A stretch of DNA of 35,826 nucleotides from contig JBQCDV010000020.1 of assembly GCA_051960855.1 (NCBI GenBank), positions 1-35,826 of the forward strand. The letters run 5' to 3'. The first letter of the stretch is position 1, and each line of letters starts with the position of its first letter. Under the pieces are notes generated by a model that made no database searches, was not told where the DNA came from, and saw only the letters and a program-made list of their open reading frames with translations. Both the position numbers and the translations under genes were made by a program. This DNA is from JBQCDV01 sp051960855 (GTDB lineage: Bacteria > Actinomycetota > Actinomycetes > JAJZTN01). Of the stretch, positions 5,818 through 13,740 are shown piece by piece.

Positions 5818-7288
5818 CGGCAGCCCCGGATACGACGGCAGCCGCGGATTCGACGGCAGCCCCGGGTACGACGTCGCTGTCGTCGGGGCCGGTCCCGCCG
5901 GGCTGGCCGCCGCTGTGGCGGCCGCGCGCGCTGGTCGCCGCGTGGCGCTCATCGACGCCGCGGAACGGCCGGGCGGCCAGTACTGGCGCCAGCCTGCAGA
6001 CGGGGTCGACCGGCCCGGACTGCATCACGATCTCGCCACCTACCGGGAGCTGCGGGAGGCGGCGGAGCGCGCCAGCGCGGAGGGGCTGCTGCGCTGGCTG
6101 CCCGGCCTGGAGGTCTGGACGGTCGGGCGCGAGGACTCGGGCTTCGTCGTTCGGACGATCATCCGCGCCCATGAGGGGCGCCCCCAGCAGCGCGCCCAAC
6201 GGCGGGCGGTGAGAGCGCGTGCCCTCGTGCTCGCTCCTGGGGCCTACGACCGGCAGGTGCCTTTCCCGGGATGGACCTTGCCGGGTGTGGTCACCGTCGG
6301 CGCCGCTCAGGCCCTGCTCAAGGCGCATGGTGTCGCAGTCGGGCAGCGCGTCCTGGTGGCCGGGACCGGCCCCTTCCTGCTGCCCGTCGCTGCCGGGCTC
6401 GCCACCTCGGGCGTCGAGGTGGTCGGCGTCCACGAGGCCAGCAGCGGTGCGAGGTGGCTGGGGCAGGCGCCTGCCCTTGCGCGCAACGCGGGCAAGCTCG
6501 GCGAGGGATTCTCGTACGCCGCAGCGCTGCTGCGGCACCGCGTGCCCGTGCGGCGCCGTTCGGTGGTGACAGCCGCGCACGGGGACAGCGCCGTTCGGGC
6601 TGTGACGGTGGCTCGCCTCGACAGTGCCGGACAGGTCATCGCCGCCACCGCGCAGACCGTGGAGGTCGATGCGCTCGCGGTGGGTTGGGGTTTCACACCG
6701 CGGCTCGAGCTGCCCCTCGCCCTCGGCTGCGCCACCCGGGTCGACCTCGACGGGTCGCTGGTGGTGGACGTCGACGGTGACCAGGCCTCCTCCGTTCCGG
6801 GAGTGTGGGTGGCAGGCGAGGCGTGCGGGGTCGGCGGAGCTGCTCTTGCCGTCGTGGAGGGTGAGATCGCTGGGGCAGCGGCCGCCGGAGTGGGCGCCAC
6901 CGGCGACCGCCAGCGGTCACTGATGCGCAAGCGCTCGGCGCTGCGGGCCTTCGCCCGGGCCATGCACCGTGCTCACCCCGTCCCGCCGTTCTGGACCGAG
7001 ACACTCGAGCCGGACACGGTGGTCTGCCGGTGCGAAGAGGTCACCGTGTCGCGGCTGCGCGATGCCGTCGACCGGATGGGTGCCGAAGACGCCCGCTCCG
7101 CGAAGCTGCTCTCCCGCACCGGGATGGGCTGGTGCCAGGGGCGGGTGTGCGGCTACGCCTCGTCGTGCCTGGTGTCGGCATGGACCGGCGCCCCCTACGC
7201 CCCCGCGGGGACTGCGGAGCGGCCGATTGCGGTGCCCCTCTCCCTCGGGACGCTGGCGCTCGACGAGCGGGCGGCCCGTTCACGCTGA
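5798..7288 (+). CDS. FAD/NAD-binding oxidoreductase with BFD-like [2Fe-2S] domain (D-hydroxyproline dehydrogenase alpha, HcnB-like)
   Basis: A 496-residue protein. Residues 25-60 form the first Rossmann fold (VAVVGAGPAGLAAAV with GAGPAG at 30-35, RPGGQYWR after it), and a second nucleotide-binding fold contains VLVAGTGPFLLPVAAGL. The C-terminus has a BFD-like [2Fe-2S] site, C410-R-C412 and C446-x4-C451 (VCRCEEVTVS, GWCQGRVCG). This layout defines the HcnB/alpha subunits of cyanogenic, opine and D-hydroxyproline dehydrogenases. An oddity is the N-terminus: residues 7-24 are three six-residue repeats DGS(P/R)G(Y/F), encoded by an 18-bp tandem repeat before the first beta strand. The ATG at 5798 lies within the gamma gene, and no later start would leave the fold intact. 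Confidence 0.88.
   Translation: MSGSQSDGSPGYDGSRGFDGSPGYDVAVVGAGPAGLAAAVAAARAGRRVALIDAAERPGGQYWRQPADGVDRPGLHHDLATYRELREAAERASAEGLLRWLPGLEVWTVGREDSGFVVRTIIRAHEGRPQQRAQRRAVRARALVLAPGAYDRQVPFPGWTLPGVVTVGAAQALLKAHGVAVGQRVLVAGTGPFLLPVAAGLATSGVEVVGVHEASSGARWLGQAPALARNAGKLGEGFSYAAALLRHRVPVRRRSVVTAAHGDSAVRAVTVARLDSAGQVIAATAQTVEVDALAVGWGFTPRLELPLALGCATRVDLDGSLVVDVDGDQASSVPGVWVAGEACGVGGAALAVVEGEIAGAAAAGVGATGDRQRSLMRKRSALRAFARAMHRAHPVPPFWTETLEPDTVVCRCEEVTVSRLRDAVDRMGAEDARSAKLLSRTGMGWCQGRVCGYASSCLVSAWTGAPYAPAGTAERPIAVPLSLGTLALDERAARSR
5816..5869. repeat. 3 x 18-bp tandem repeat at the 5' end of the alpha-subunit gene
   Basis: Three units GACGGCAGC-C/G-CGGNT/A-... run head to tail in frame and encode DGSPGY, DGSRGF, DGSPGY. 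The first unit overlaps the stop codon of the gamma-subunit gene, so the expansion also touches the junction between the two genes. Confidence 0.9.
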
Positions 7289-7313
7289 GGGTTTAGGGCC
7301 CTGGTATCCGAGC

Positions 7314-7336
7314 CAGTGCTGTGTACTATTGCACTG
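7314..7336 (+). promoter_or_regulatory. Promoter and operator before the deaminase gene
   Basis: TACTAT (7324-7329) is a good -10 hexamer about 35 nt before the GTG at 7364. It is embedded in GTACTATTGCAC (7323-7334, GT-N3-AT-N3-AC) and in a larger perfect inverted repeat CAGTGC-N11-GCACTG (7314-7319 / 7331-7336). The GT-N3-ATTGCAC string is shared with 4320-4331. No convincing -35 is visible, which fits an activated or operator-controlled promoter. Confidence 0.5.
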
Positions 7337-7363
7337 TTCCCCTGACAGGAAGAGAGGCCCGCT

Positions 7364-8323
7364 GTGAGCACACCCTCGACGCCGGCAGCACCCGCTGCAG
7401 GTCGCACCCGCCCGTGGCACGGCGTCCTCGTCGCCACGGCCCTGCCCTGGACGTCGGAGGACGGCTCGGCTGCCGCGGCGTGGGGCGAGCGCCTCTCGCC
7501 CGACCTCGACGCCTACGGCGAGCACGTCGCCTGGCTGATGGCCAACGGCTGCGACGGGGTCGTCCCCAATGGCTCGCTGGGGGAGTACCAGGTCCTGTCC
7601 GACGCCGACCGCGCTGCTGTCGTGCGGACGGCCGTCGAGGCGATGCCAGCGGGCGGCACCGTCATGCCGGGCGTCGCGGCCTATGGCGCAGACGAGGCCC
7701 GCCGGTGGGCGGAGCAAGCGGGGGAGGCGGGCGCGCAGGTCGTGATGCTGCTGCCTCCCAACGCCTACCGCAGCGATGAGCGCAGCGTGCTGGCGCACTA
7801 CCGCGAGGTCGCCAAGGCCGGCCTGCCGGTCGTTGCGTACAACAACCCCTACGACACCAAGGTCGACCTGACCCCGCAGCTGCTCGCCCGCCTTCACGGC
7901 GAGGGTCTGATCGTCGCGGTGAAGGAGTTCTCCGGCGACGTCCGGCGCTACTACGAGATCGCCGAGCTCGCGCCCGGCCTCGATGTCCTGGCCGGCTCCG
8001 ACGACGTCGTGCTCGAGCTCGCCATCGCCGGCTCTCCCGGGTGGGTGTCGGGCTACCCCAACGCCTTTCCGCGGGCGTGCGCGGAGCTGTTCGCGGCCGC
8101 ACGCGCTGGCGACCTCGGCCGTGCCCTGCCGCTCTACCGGTCGCTGCATCCTCTCCTGCGCTGGGACTCCAAGACGGAGTTCGTGCAGGCCATCAAGCTG
8201 TCGATGGACCTGGTCGGTCGCTACGGCGGCCCGTGCCGCGCCCCGCGCGTGCCGCTGCTGCCGGATCAGGAGCAGGCCGTGCGCGAGGCGACGCAGAAGG
8301 CACTGGCCGAGGGGCTGGCCTGA
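7364..8323 (+). CDS. DHDPS/NAL-family lyase, probable 1-pyrroline-4-hydroxy-2-carboxylate deaminase
   Basis: A 319-residue TIM-barrel aldolase-superfamily protein. GVVPNGSLGEYQVLSDADR (about 65-83) is the substrate-carboxylate loop, Tyr159 in VVAYNNPYD is the conserved tyrosine, and Lys187 in IVAVKEFSGD is the Schiff-base lysine. In hydroxyproline pathways this family converts pyrroline-4-hydroxy-2-carboxylate to alpha-ketoglutarate semialdehyde with loss of ammonia. The family alone is ambiguous (dihydrodipicolinate synthase and sugar-acid aldolases also belong), but the neighbours decide it. The GTG start is preceded by AGGAAGAGAGG. The racemase-family gene starts one base after the stop. 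Confidence 0.85.
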   Translation: MSTPSTPAAPAAGRTRPWHGVLVATALPWTSEDGSAAAAWGERLSPDLDAYGEHVAWLMANGCDGVVPNGSLGEYQVLSDADRAAVVRTAVEAMPAGGTVMPGVAAYGADEARRWAEQAGEAGAQVVMLLPPNAYRSDERSVLAHYREVAKAGLPVVAYNNPYDTKVDLTPQLLARLHGEGLIVAVKEFSGDVRRYYEIAELAPGLDVLAGSDDVVLELAIAGSPGWVSGYPNAFPRACAELFAAARAGDLGRALPLYRSLHPLLRWDSKTEFVQAIKLSMDLVGRYGGPCRAPRVPLLPDQEQAVREATQKALAEGLA

Positions 8324-8324
8324 G

Positions 8325-9326
8325 GTGCGCTCCACGCGCGTGCTCCACGCCGTGGACTCGCACACCGAGGGCATGCCCACGCGTGTCGTGACCGGCGGGG
8401 TGGGCGTGATCCCGGGCGAGACGATGTTCGAGCGCCGCCGGTACTTCCTCGACCACCTCGACGACCTGCGCACGCTGCTCATGTACGAGCCCCGCGGTCA
8501 CGGCTCGATGAGCGGGGCGATCCTGCAGCCGCCGACCCGACCCGACGCCGACTGGGGCGTGCTCTACATCGAGGTCTCCGGCTGCCTGCCGAGGTGCGGC
8601 CACGGCACGATCGGCGTCGCCACCGTCCTGGTCGAGACCGGCATGGTCCCCGTCACCGAACCCGTCACGACGATCCGACTCGACACCCCGGCCGGACTCG
8701 TCGTGGCGGAGGTGGCTGTCGAGGACGGCGCTGCCCGGTCCGTCACCATCACCAACGTCCCCTCCTTCTCCCTGGCCCTCGACCAGAAGGTCTCGGTCCC
8801 GGGCCTCGGCGTGGTCGGGTACGACATCGCCTACGGCGGCAACTTCTACGCGATGGTGGAGCTCGACGAGCTCGGGCTGCCCTTCGACCGCGCCCACAAG
8901 CAGCGCCTGCTTGACGCCGGGCTGGCCATCATGGACGCGATCAACGAGCAAGCCCTTCCGGTGCACCCCGAGAACGACGAGATCCGCGGCTGCCACCATG
9001 TCGCGCTGCTCGCGCCCGGCTCGGATGCCCGGCACTCCCGACACGCGATGGCCATCTCGCCGGGCTGGTTCGACCGGTCTCCGTGTGGGACCGGGACGAG
9101 CGCCCGAATGGCGCAGCTGCACGCCCGCGGCGAGCTGCCACTCGACACCGACTTCGTCAACGAGTCGTTCATCGGCTCGCGGTTCATCGGCCGCCTCGTC
9201 GCCGAGACGGAGGTGGGTGGTCGCCCGGCCGTCGTCCCCACGATCACTGGACGGGCGTGGGTGACGGCCACCGCTCAGTACCTGCTCGACCCGACCGACC
9301 CCTTCCCAGCCGGTTTCCTGCTCTGA
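8325..9326 (+). CDS. Proline racemase family, probable 4-hydroxyproline 2-epimerase
   Basis: A 333-residue protein starting at GTG one base after the deaminase stop. It has the two half-sites of the family: RCGHGTIG with catalytic Cys91 and FDRSPCGTGTSARMA with Cys254. The N-terminal HAVDSHTEGMPTRVV and YEPRGHGSMSG are the usual substrate-loop motifs. Two catalytic cysteines mark racemases/epimerases that abstract and return a proton at C2, here converting trans-4-hydroxy-L-proline to cis-4-hydroxy-D-proline, the substrate of the dehydrogenase encoded upstream. The length matches the family. Operon position with the deaminase and aldehyde dehydrogenase supports 4-hydroxyproline over proline. 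Confidence 0.87.
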   Translation: MRSTRVLHAVDSHTEGMPTRVVTGGVGVIPGETMFERRRYFLDHLDDLRTLLMYEPRGHGSMSGAILQPPTRPDADWGVLYIEVSGCLPRCGHGTIGVATVLVETGMVPVTEPVTTIRLDTPAGLVVAEVAVEDGAARSVTITNVPSFSLALDQKVSVPGLGVVGYDIAYGGNFYAMVELDELGLPFDRAHKQRLLDAGLAIMDAINEQALPVHPENDEIRGCHHVALLAPGSDARHSRHAMAISPGWFDRSPCGTGTSARMAQLHARGELPLDTDFVNESFIGSRFIGRLVAETEVGGRPAVVPTITGRAWVTATAQYLLDPTDPFPAGFLL

Positions 9327-9352
9327 CACCCCACCCTGAGGAGCCCTGCCAC

Positions 9353-10717
9353 ATGATCGAGAGCCGCTCCCCGCAGCGCCCGGACGACCTCGTCATCGCC
9401 GTTCCCGAGACGTCGACTGCCGAGGTCGCGGAGGCCGCTCGCGCGGGACGGGCGGCGCAGGCCGCGTGGGTCGCGGGCGGTGCGGCCAGCCGGGCCGCTG
9501 CCCTCGCCGCAGCCGCCGATGCCGTCGCAGGTGCAGCCGCTGAGCTGGCGGACCTCGTCGTCCGCGAGGTGGGCAAGCCGGTCGGCGAGGCCGTCGGCGA
9601 GGTGGCCCGCTCGGTGTCCATCCTGCGCTACTTCGCCCAGCAGGTCTTCGACCCCATCGGCGCCGTGCACGAGCCGTCAGGGCGCGGGCTGCTGCTGACC
9701 CGGCGCCGCCCGCGGGGCCTGGCGGGACTGGTGACGCCCTGGAACTTCCCGCTGGCGATTCCGCTGTGGAAGGCGGCGCCGGCCCTCGCGGCCGGCAACG
9801 CGGTGCTGCTCAAGCCGGCACCCGAGGCGACTGCGGCGGCCCTGCGGCTCGCCGAGCTGCTGGCGTCGGTCCTCCCGGAGGGGCTGTTCGCCGTCCTGCC
9901 GGGCGATGTCGCGACCGGTGAGGCCGTCGTCGACAGCGCCGACGTCGTGTCCTTCACCGGCTCGGTCGCCGCCGGCCGCGCGGTGACCGCCCGCGCGACA
10001 GGGCGCGGTGTCCCCGTGCAGGCCGAGATGGGGGGTCAGAACCCCTCCGTCGTCCTTCCCGACGCCGACCTCGAGTCCGCCGCTGCGCAGATCGCGGCGG
10101 CCGCGATGGGATTCGCCGGCCAGAAGTGCACCGCCACCAAGCGCGTCGTCGTCGTCGGTGACGCCACTCCCTTCCGGGACGCCCTGGTCGCGGCGGTGGA
10201 GAAGCTCGGCGTCGGCGACCCCGCCGGGGCTGACGTCGCGGTCGGGCCGGTCATCGACGGCGGCGCCCGGGACCGGGTGGTGCAGGCGGCGGAGAGTGTC
10301 GCAGCCGCCGGCGGCCGCGTCCTCACCGGCGGTCGCGTGCTGGACCGGGACGGCTGGTACGTCGCTCCGACGGTGGCCGAAGGCGTCGGCCGTGACCACG
10401 TGCTGGCCTGCGACGAGGTCTTCGGCCCCATCGCGCTGGTGCAGTCGGCGGGCACCCTGGACGAGGCGCTCGCCATCGCCAACGGCGTTCGCTTCGGCCT
10501 TGCCGCCGCGGTCTACACCCGCGACCTCGCCACCGCCCTGCGCGCCTCCGAGCAGCTGGAGGCCGGCCTGGTCAAGGTGAACGCACCGACGACCGGCGTG
10601 GACTTCTACGCTCCGTTCGGGGGAGAGAAGGACTCCAGCCTCGGCCCCCGTGAGCAGGGCAAGAGCGCTGTCGAGCACTACACCTCGGTGCACACCATCA
10701 CCATCGCGCCAGCATGA
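9353..10717 (+). CDS. Aldehyde dehydrogenase, probable alpha-ketoglutarate semialdehyde dehydrogenase
   Basis: A 454-residue NAD(P)-dependent aldehyde dehydrogenase. TPWNFPLAIP (Asn131 oxyanion), VLLKPAPEAT (cofactor Lys), FTGSVAAGRA, AEMGGQNP with general-base Glu225, and FAGQKCTATK with nucleophile Cys259 are all in place, followed by the C-terminal EVFGPIALV and PFGGEKDSS motifs. It would oxidise alpha-ketoglutarate semialdehyde to alpha-ketoglutarate, the last step of hydroxyproline breakdown. CTGAGGAG precedes the ATG at 9353. It is slightly shorter at the N-terminus than many family members but complete in motifs. The stop overlaps the next start (ATGA). Confidence 0.87.
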   Translation: MIESRSPQRPDDLVIAVPETSTAEVAEAARAGRAAQAAWVAGGAASRAAALAAAADAVAGAAAELADLVVREVGKPVGEAVGEVARSVSILRYFAQQVFDPIGAVHEPSGRGLLLTRRRPRGLAGLVTPWNFPLAIPLWKAAPALAAGNAVLLKPAPEATAAALRLAELLASVLPEGLFAVLPGDVATGEAVVDSADVVSFTGSVAAGRAVTARATGRGVPVQAEMGGQNPSVVLPDADLESAAAQIAAAAMGFAGQKCTATKRVVVVGDATPFRDALVAAVEKLGVGDPAGADVAVGPVIDGGARDRVVQAAESVAAAGGRVLTGGRVLDRDGWYVAPTVAEGVGRDHVLACDEVFGPIALVQSAGTLDEALAIANGVRFGLAAAVYTRDLATALRASEQLEAGLVKVNAPTTGVDFYAPFGGEKDSSLGPREQGKSAVEHYTSVHTITIAPA

Positions 10718-11778
10718 CGAGCCTCCAGCACAGGACGGCTGCCGGCGGCGCCCGGTCTTCGGGCGGCGCGCTCGAGGTGCGGACGACGGACTACCACACG
10801 GCGGGGGAGCCCTTCCGCATCGTGACCGGCGGCGCCCCTGAGCTGCCCGGCAGCACCGTCGCCGACCGCCGCCAGGCTGCTCTGCAGTCGGAGGAGGCGC
10901 AGCGGATCCGGGCGATGCTGTGCCACGAGCCGCGGGGCCACGCCGACATGTACGGCGGCTTCCTGGTGCCCCCGGACGACGACGGAGCCCATCTCGGCGT
11001 GCTGTTCTGGCACAAGGACGGCTTCTCCACGGCCTGCGGCCACGGGACGATCGCGCTCGGAGCGTGGGCCGTCGAGAGCGGACTCGTGGCCGCCGCGCCG
11101 GACGGGGACACCGACGTCGTCGTGGACGTCCCCTCGGGTCGAGTCCTCGCGAGAGTGCGCTGCGAAGCCGGGCGCGTGGTTGATGTGACCTTCCGCAACG
11201 TCCCCTCCTACGTGGTGGCCCGCGACGTCCCAGTGGCGACCTCGCGGGGGGCGCTTGCCGTCGACGTCGTTTACGGCGGTGCCATCTATGCGACGCTGAC
11301 CGCGGCGCAGGCCGGGCTCGCCGTCACCCCGGAGCACTACGGCGACCTCATCGCCCTCGGCCGTGAGATCAAGTGGGCACTGGACGGCGAGGACGTCGCA
11401 CGCCATCCCGACGACGACCGACTGTCCGGCATCTACGGCACCATCTGGGTCGACGAGCTGGGAGGCACCGCGGGGCAGCTGCACCAGCGCAACGTGACCG
11501 TCTTCGCCGACGGCGAGGTCGACCGGTCCCCGTGCGGCTCAGGGACCGCCGCGCGCGTCGCGCTGCTGGCAGCCGACGGGCGTCTGCCCGAGGGCACCAC
11601 CCTGCGGCACGACTCGATCGTCGGCACCACCTTCCTCGCCCGCGTCGCGGGCCGCACCCGGGTCGGGGAGCGCGACGCCGTCATCCCCGAGGTGACGGGC
11701 ATGGCCTACCGCACCGGGGAGCATCTGTTCGTCCTCGACCCGCGGGACCCCGTCGGCACCGGGTTTGTCCTGCGATGA
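10714..11778 (+). CDS. Second proline racemase family protein, 3-hydroxyproline dehydratase or hydroxyproline epimerase
   Basis: A 354-residue paralogue of the epimerase gene in the same operon, clearly diverged from it. Half-sites: TACGHGTIALG with Cys108 and VDRSPCGSGTAARVA with Cys274. In the literature on this superfamily, trans-3-hydroxy-L-proline dehydratases usually have Thr at the second position, whereas this protein keeps Cys at both, as epimerases do. Yet the next gene encodes a pyrroline-2-carboxylate-reductase-like enzyme, the partner expected for a 3-hydroxyproline dehydratase. Motif and context therefore disagree. ATGA overlaps with both neighbours show translational coupling. 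Confidence 0.75.
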   Translation: MTSLQHRTAAGGARSSGGALEVRTTDYHTAGEPFRIVTGGAPELPGSTVADRRQAALQSEEAQRIRAMLCHEPRGHADMYGGFLVPPDDDGAHLGVLFWHKDGFSTACGHGTIALGAWAVESGLVAAAPDGDTDVVVDVPSGRVLARVRCEAGRVVDVTFRNVPSYVVARDVPVATSRGALAVDVVYGGAIYATLTAAQAGLAVTPEHYGDLIALGREIKWALDGEDVARHPDDDRLSGIYGTIWVDELGGTAGQLHQRNVTVFADGEVDRSPCGSGTAARVALLAADGRLPEGTTLRHDSIVGTTFLARVAGRTRVGERDAVIPEVTGMAYRTGEHLFVLDPRDPVGTGFVLR

Positions 11779-12797
11779 GCGTGCCCGACGTCCAGGCTGC
11801 GACTCGGTCGTCGGCGCGCTCAGCTGCGGGACCGGACCTGCGATCAGCGTCGGCGCCACCCTTGCCCTGGCTGGATGCTGCCGCGCTGCGCCGGCTGGTG
11901 CCCCCGGGGGCGGCGACGGACGCCCTGGAGCAGGCGCTGCGGGACGGCCTCGACCCGGCCGGGGGGCCACCACGGAGTGTCATCGACGTCGCGGCTGGCC
12001 AGCTGCTGCTCATGCCAGCGGCGACGGCCGCCGGAGTGGGGGTCAAGGTCGCCGCGGTGGCCCCCGACAACCCCGCGCGCGGTCTCGCGCGCATCCAGGG
12101 GCTGTACCTGCTCCTGGACCCCGAGACCCTCGTGCCGCGCGCGCTGCTCGACGGCGTCGAGCTGACCTCGATCCGCACGCCGGCGGTGTCGGCGCTCGCG
12201 GTCCGTCACCTCGCCGGACCCGGCGGCCGCCTCGTCGTCTTCGGCACGGGTCCGCAGGGATGGGGACACATCGAGGCGATCGCTGCCGACCGGGAGCTCA
12301 CCGACGTCGCCGTCATCGGTCGGGACCCGGAGCGGCTGCGCCACCTGCTGCACCGCTGCGAGGCTGCCGGCCTCCCGGCCCGGCAGGGCGGCGCGAACGA
12401 CGTCGCGCGGGCCGACATCGTCGTCGCCGCCACCACCGCCCGCGTGCCGCTGTTCGACGCCTCACTGGTCCAGCCCGGCGGCTGCGTCGTCGCCGTGGGC
12501 TCTCACGAACCGGAGGCGCGCGAGCTCGACGGCCACCTCCTCGGCCGGGCAACCGTCGTCGTGGAGGACGTGTCCACCGCGATGCGGGAGGCCGGCGACG
12601 TCATCCTCGCGTGCGCCGAGGGGCAGCTCGTCCCCGAGCAACTGGTCGATGTGCGCGCGCTGGTCACGTCGGGGGTGCCGAGAGACGAGCGCCCGCGGGT
12701 GTTCAAGAGCGTCGGCATGGCCTGGCAGGATCTTGTCGTGGCGCAGGCGGCGGTGGCGGCGGACGGACCTGGCCGCAGACCGGATGGAGTGGCATGA
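11775..12797 (+). CDS. Ornithine cyclodeaminase / mu-crystallin family, probable pyrroline-2-carboxylate reductase
   Basis: A 340-residue protein. GVKVAAVAPDNPARGL and ELTSIRTPAVSALAVRHLA (about 145-165) are the substrate-binding elements, then a Rossmann fold LVVFGTGPQGWGHIEAI binds NAD(P)H. Members next to hydroxyproline genes reduce 1-pyrroline-2-carboxylate (from dehydration of 3-hydroxyproline, or from D-proline oxidation) to L-proline. True ornithine cyclodeaminase is less likely since no arginine or ornithine genes are near. The N-terminus to about residue 30 is low-complexity Ala/Ser. ATGA overlaps on both sides. Confidence 0.78.
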   Translation: MSVPDVQAATRSSARSAAGPDLRSASAPPLPWLDAAALRRLVPPGAATDALEQALRDGLDPAGGPPRSVIDVAAGQLLLMPAATAAGVGVKVAAVAPDNPARGLARIQGLYLLLDPETLVPRALLDGVELTSIRTPAVSALAVRHLAGPGGRLVVFGTGPQGWGHIEAIAADRELTDVAVIGRDPERLRHLLHRCEAAGLPARQGGANDVARADIVVAATTARVPLFDASLVQPGGCVVAVGSHEPEARELDGHLLGRATVVVEDVSTAMREAGDVILACAEGQLVPEQLVDVRALVTSGVPRDERPRVFKSVGMAWQDLVVAQAAVAADGPGRRPDGVA

Positions 12798-13510
12798 GCG
12801 CGTCGACGGGGCCCGACGGCCATGTCCAGGGGGACTCCTCGGCGTTGGACCTCCCGCTCTTCCCCGGGCGTCAGAGCCTGCGCGAACGCGCCGCCGACGC
12901 CCTGCGGGCGGCGCTGGTCGCAGGCGAGATGCGCCCCGGGGTCACCTACTCCGCGCCCTCGCTGGCGGCGCAGTTCGGCGTCTCTGCGACGCCGGTGCGG
13001 GAGGCCATGCTCGACCTCGCCAAGGAGGGGCTGGTCGAGCCGGTCCGCAACAAGGGCTTCCGCGTGACCGAGCTCTCGGACCGGGACCTGGACGAGATCA
13101 CGGAGCTGCGGTCCCTGGTCGAGGTCCCCACCGTCGGGGCGATCGCACGCCGGCACGACGCCGCCGCCGTCGAGGCGCTGCGCCCGCTGGCCGACGAGAT
13201 CGTCGCGTCCGCTGAGGCGCGTGACCTGATCCGCTACATCGACTACGACCGCCGCTTCCACCTCGGGCTGCTCGCCCTCGCCGGTAACGACCACCTCGTG
13301 GAGACGATCCGGGACCTGCGCGCCCGATCGCGGCTCTACGGGCTGCAGCAGCTGGCGGAGGCGGGCGAGCTGACAGCCTCGGCGCGCGAGCATGCCGCTC
13401 TGCTCGACCGTGTCCTCGCCGGCGACTCCCGCGGGGCCGTCGAGCTGATGCGCCACCACATCGGGCACGTGCGCGGGGTCTGGGCCGGAGCCCACCACCC
13501 TCCCAAGTGA
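12794..13510 (+). CDS. GntR family regulator, FCD (FadR) subfamily
   Basis: A 238-residue protein with an N-terminal winged HTH (about 27-92: SLRERAADALRAALVAGEMRPG, SAPSLAAQFGVSATPVREAMLDLAKEGLVE) and an all-helical FCD ligand domain (100-225) with YDRRFHLGLLALAGN and the metal/ligand His residues REHAALLDRVLAGD and MRHHIGHVRG. It closes the catabolic operon (ATGA overlap) and probably senses a pathway compound. Candidate operators are the GTNNNATNNCAC elements at 4320, 7323 and 13628. A close paralogue lies at 18563-19297 at the end of the transporter operon, with long identical stretches around the recognition helix. Confidence 0.92.
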   Translation: MSASTGPDGHVQGDSSALDLPLFPGRQSLRERAADALRAALVAGEMRPGVTYSAPSLAAQFGVSATPVREAMLDLAKEGLVEPVRNKGFRVTELSDRDLDEITELRSLVEVPTVGAIARRHDAAAVEALRPLADEIVASAEARDLIRYIDYDRRFHLGLLALAGNDHLVETIRDLRARSRLYGLQQLAEAGELTASAREHAALLDRVLAGDSRGAVELMRHHIGHVRGVWAGAHHPPK

Positions 13511-13546
13511 GAGTCGAGCCCGCCTCACGCAGCGGAGCGGCTGGCT

Positions 13547-13653
13547 GCGAAACGTCACAGCGGAAGGCCTCGCAGATTGCGGGCGCGCAACGATCTTGTG
13601 TCGGGTCTTGACTCCGAGCCCCTGCTAGTGAAATGTCACACGCGACACGTCAC
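13547..13653 (+). promoter_or_regulatory. Triplicated operator-like element upstream of the ABC importer
   Basis: Three related 12-mers occur in the 230-bp gap before the binding-protein gene: GCGAAACGTCAC (13547-13558), GTGAAATGTCAC (13628-13639) and GCGACACGTCAC (13642-13653). The middle copy is nearly palindromic (GTGANATNTCAC) and fits the GTNNNATNNCAC form shared with the catabolic promoters. TTGACT at 13608-13613 is a good -35, and the middle copy sits where its -10 would be (17-bp spacing to AAATGT, 13631-13636). This fits repression by a GntR dimer. Confidence 0.5.
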
Positions 13654-13740
13654 CCGGCACGCCCTGTGCGGCTCGCCGCCGGGTGCCCACCTGCCGGCCC
13701 GCCGAGCATCCGGCTGCCGGTCCAAGAAGATGGGACGGAC

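Noticed and set aside
4316..6580. Long minus-strand open frame (754 codons) opposite the dehydrogenase genes
   Set aside because: Antisense shadow of two well-supported flavoprotein genes with strong third-position GC bias; its translation has low-complexity Arg/Gly/His-rich composition and no domain.
12503..13558. Minus-strand open frame of 351 codons opposite the GntR gene
   Set aside because: Shadow frame; the GntR HTH and FCD motifs on the plus strand are unambiguous.
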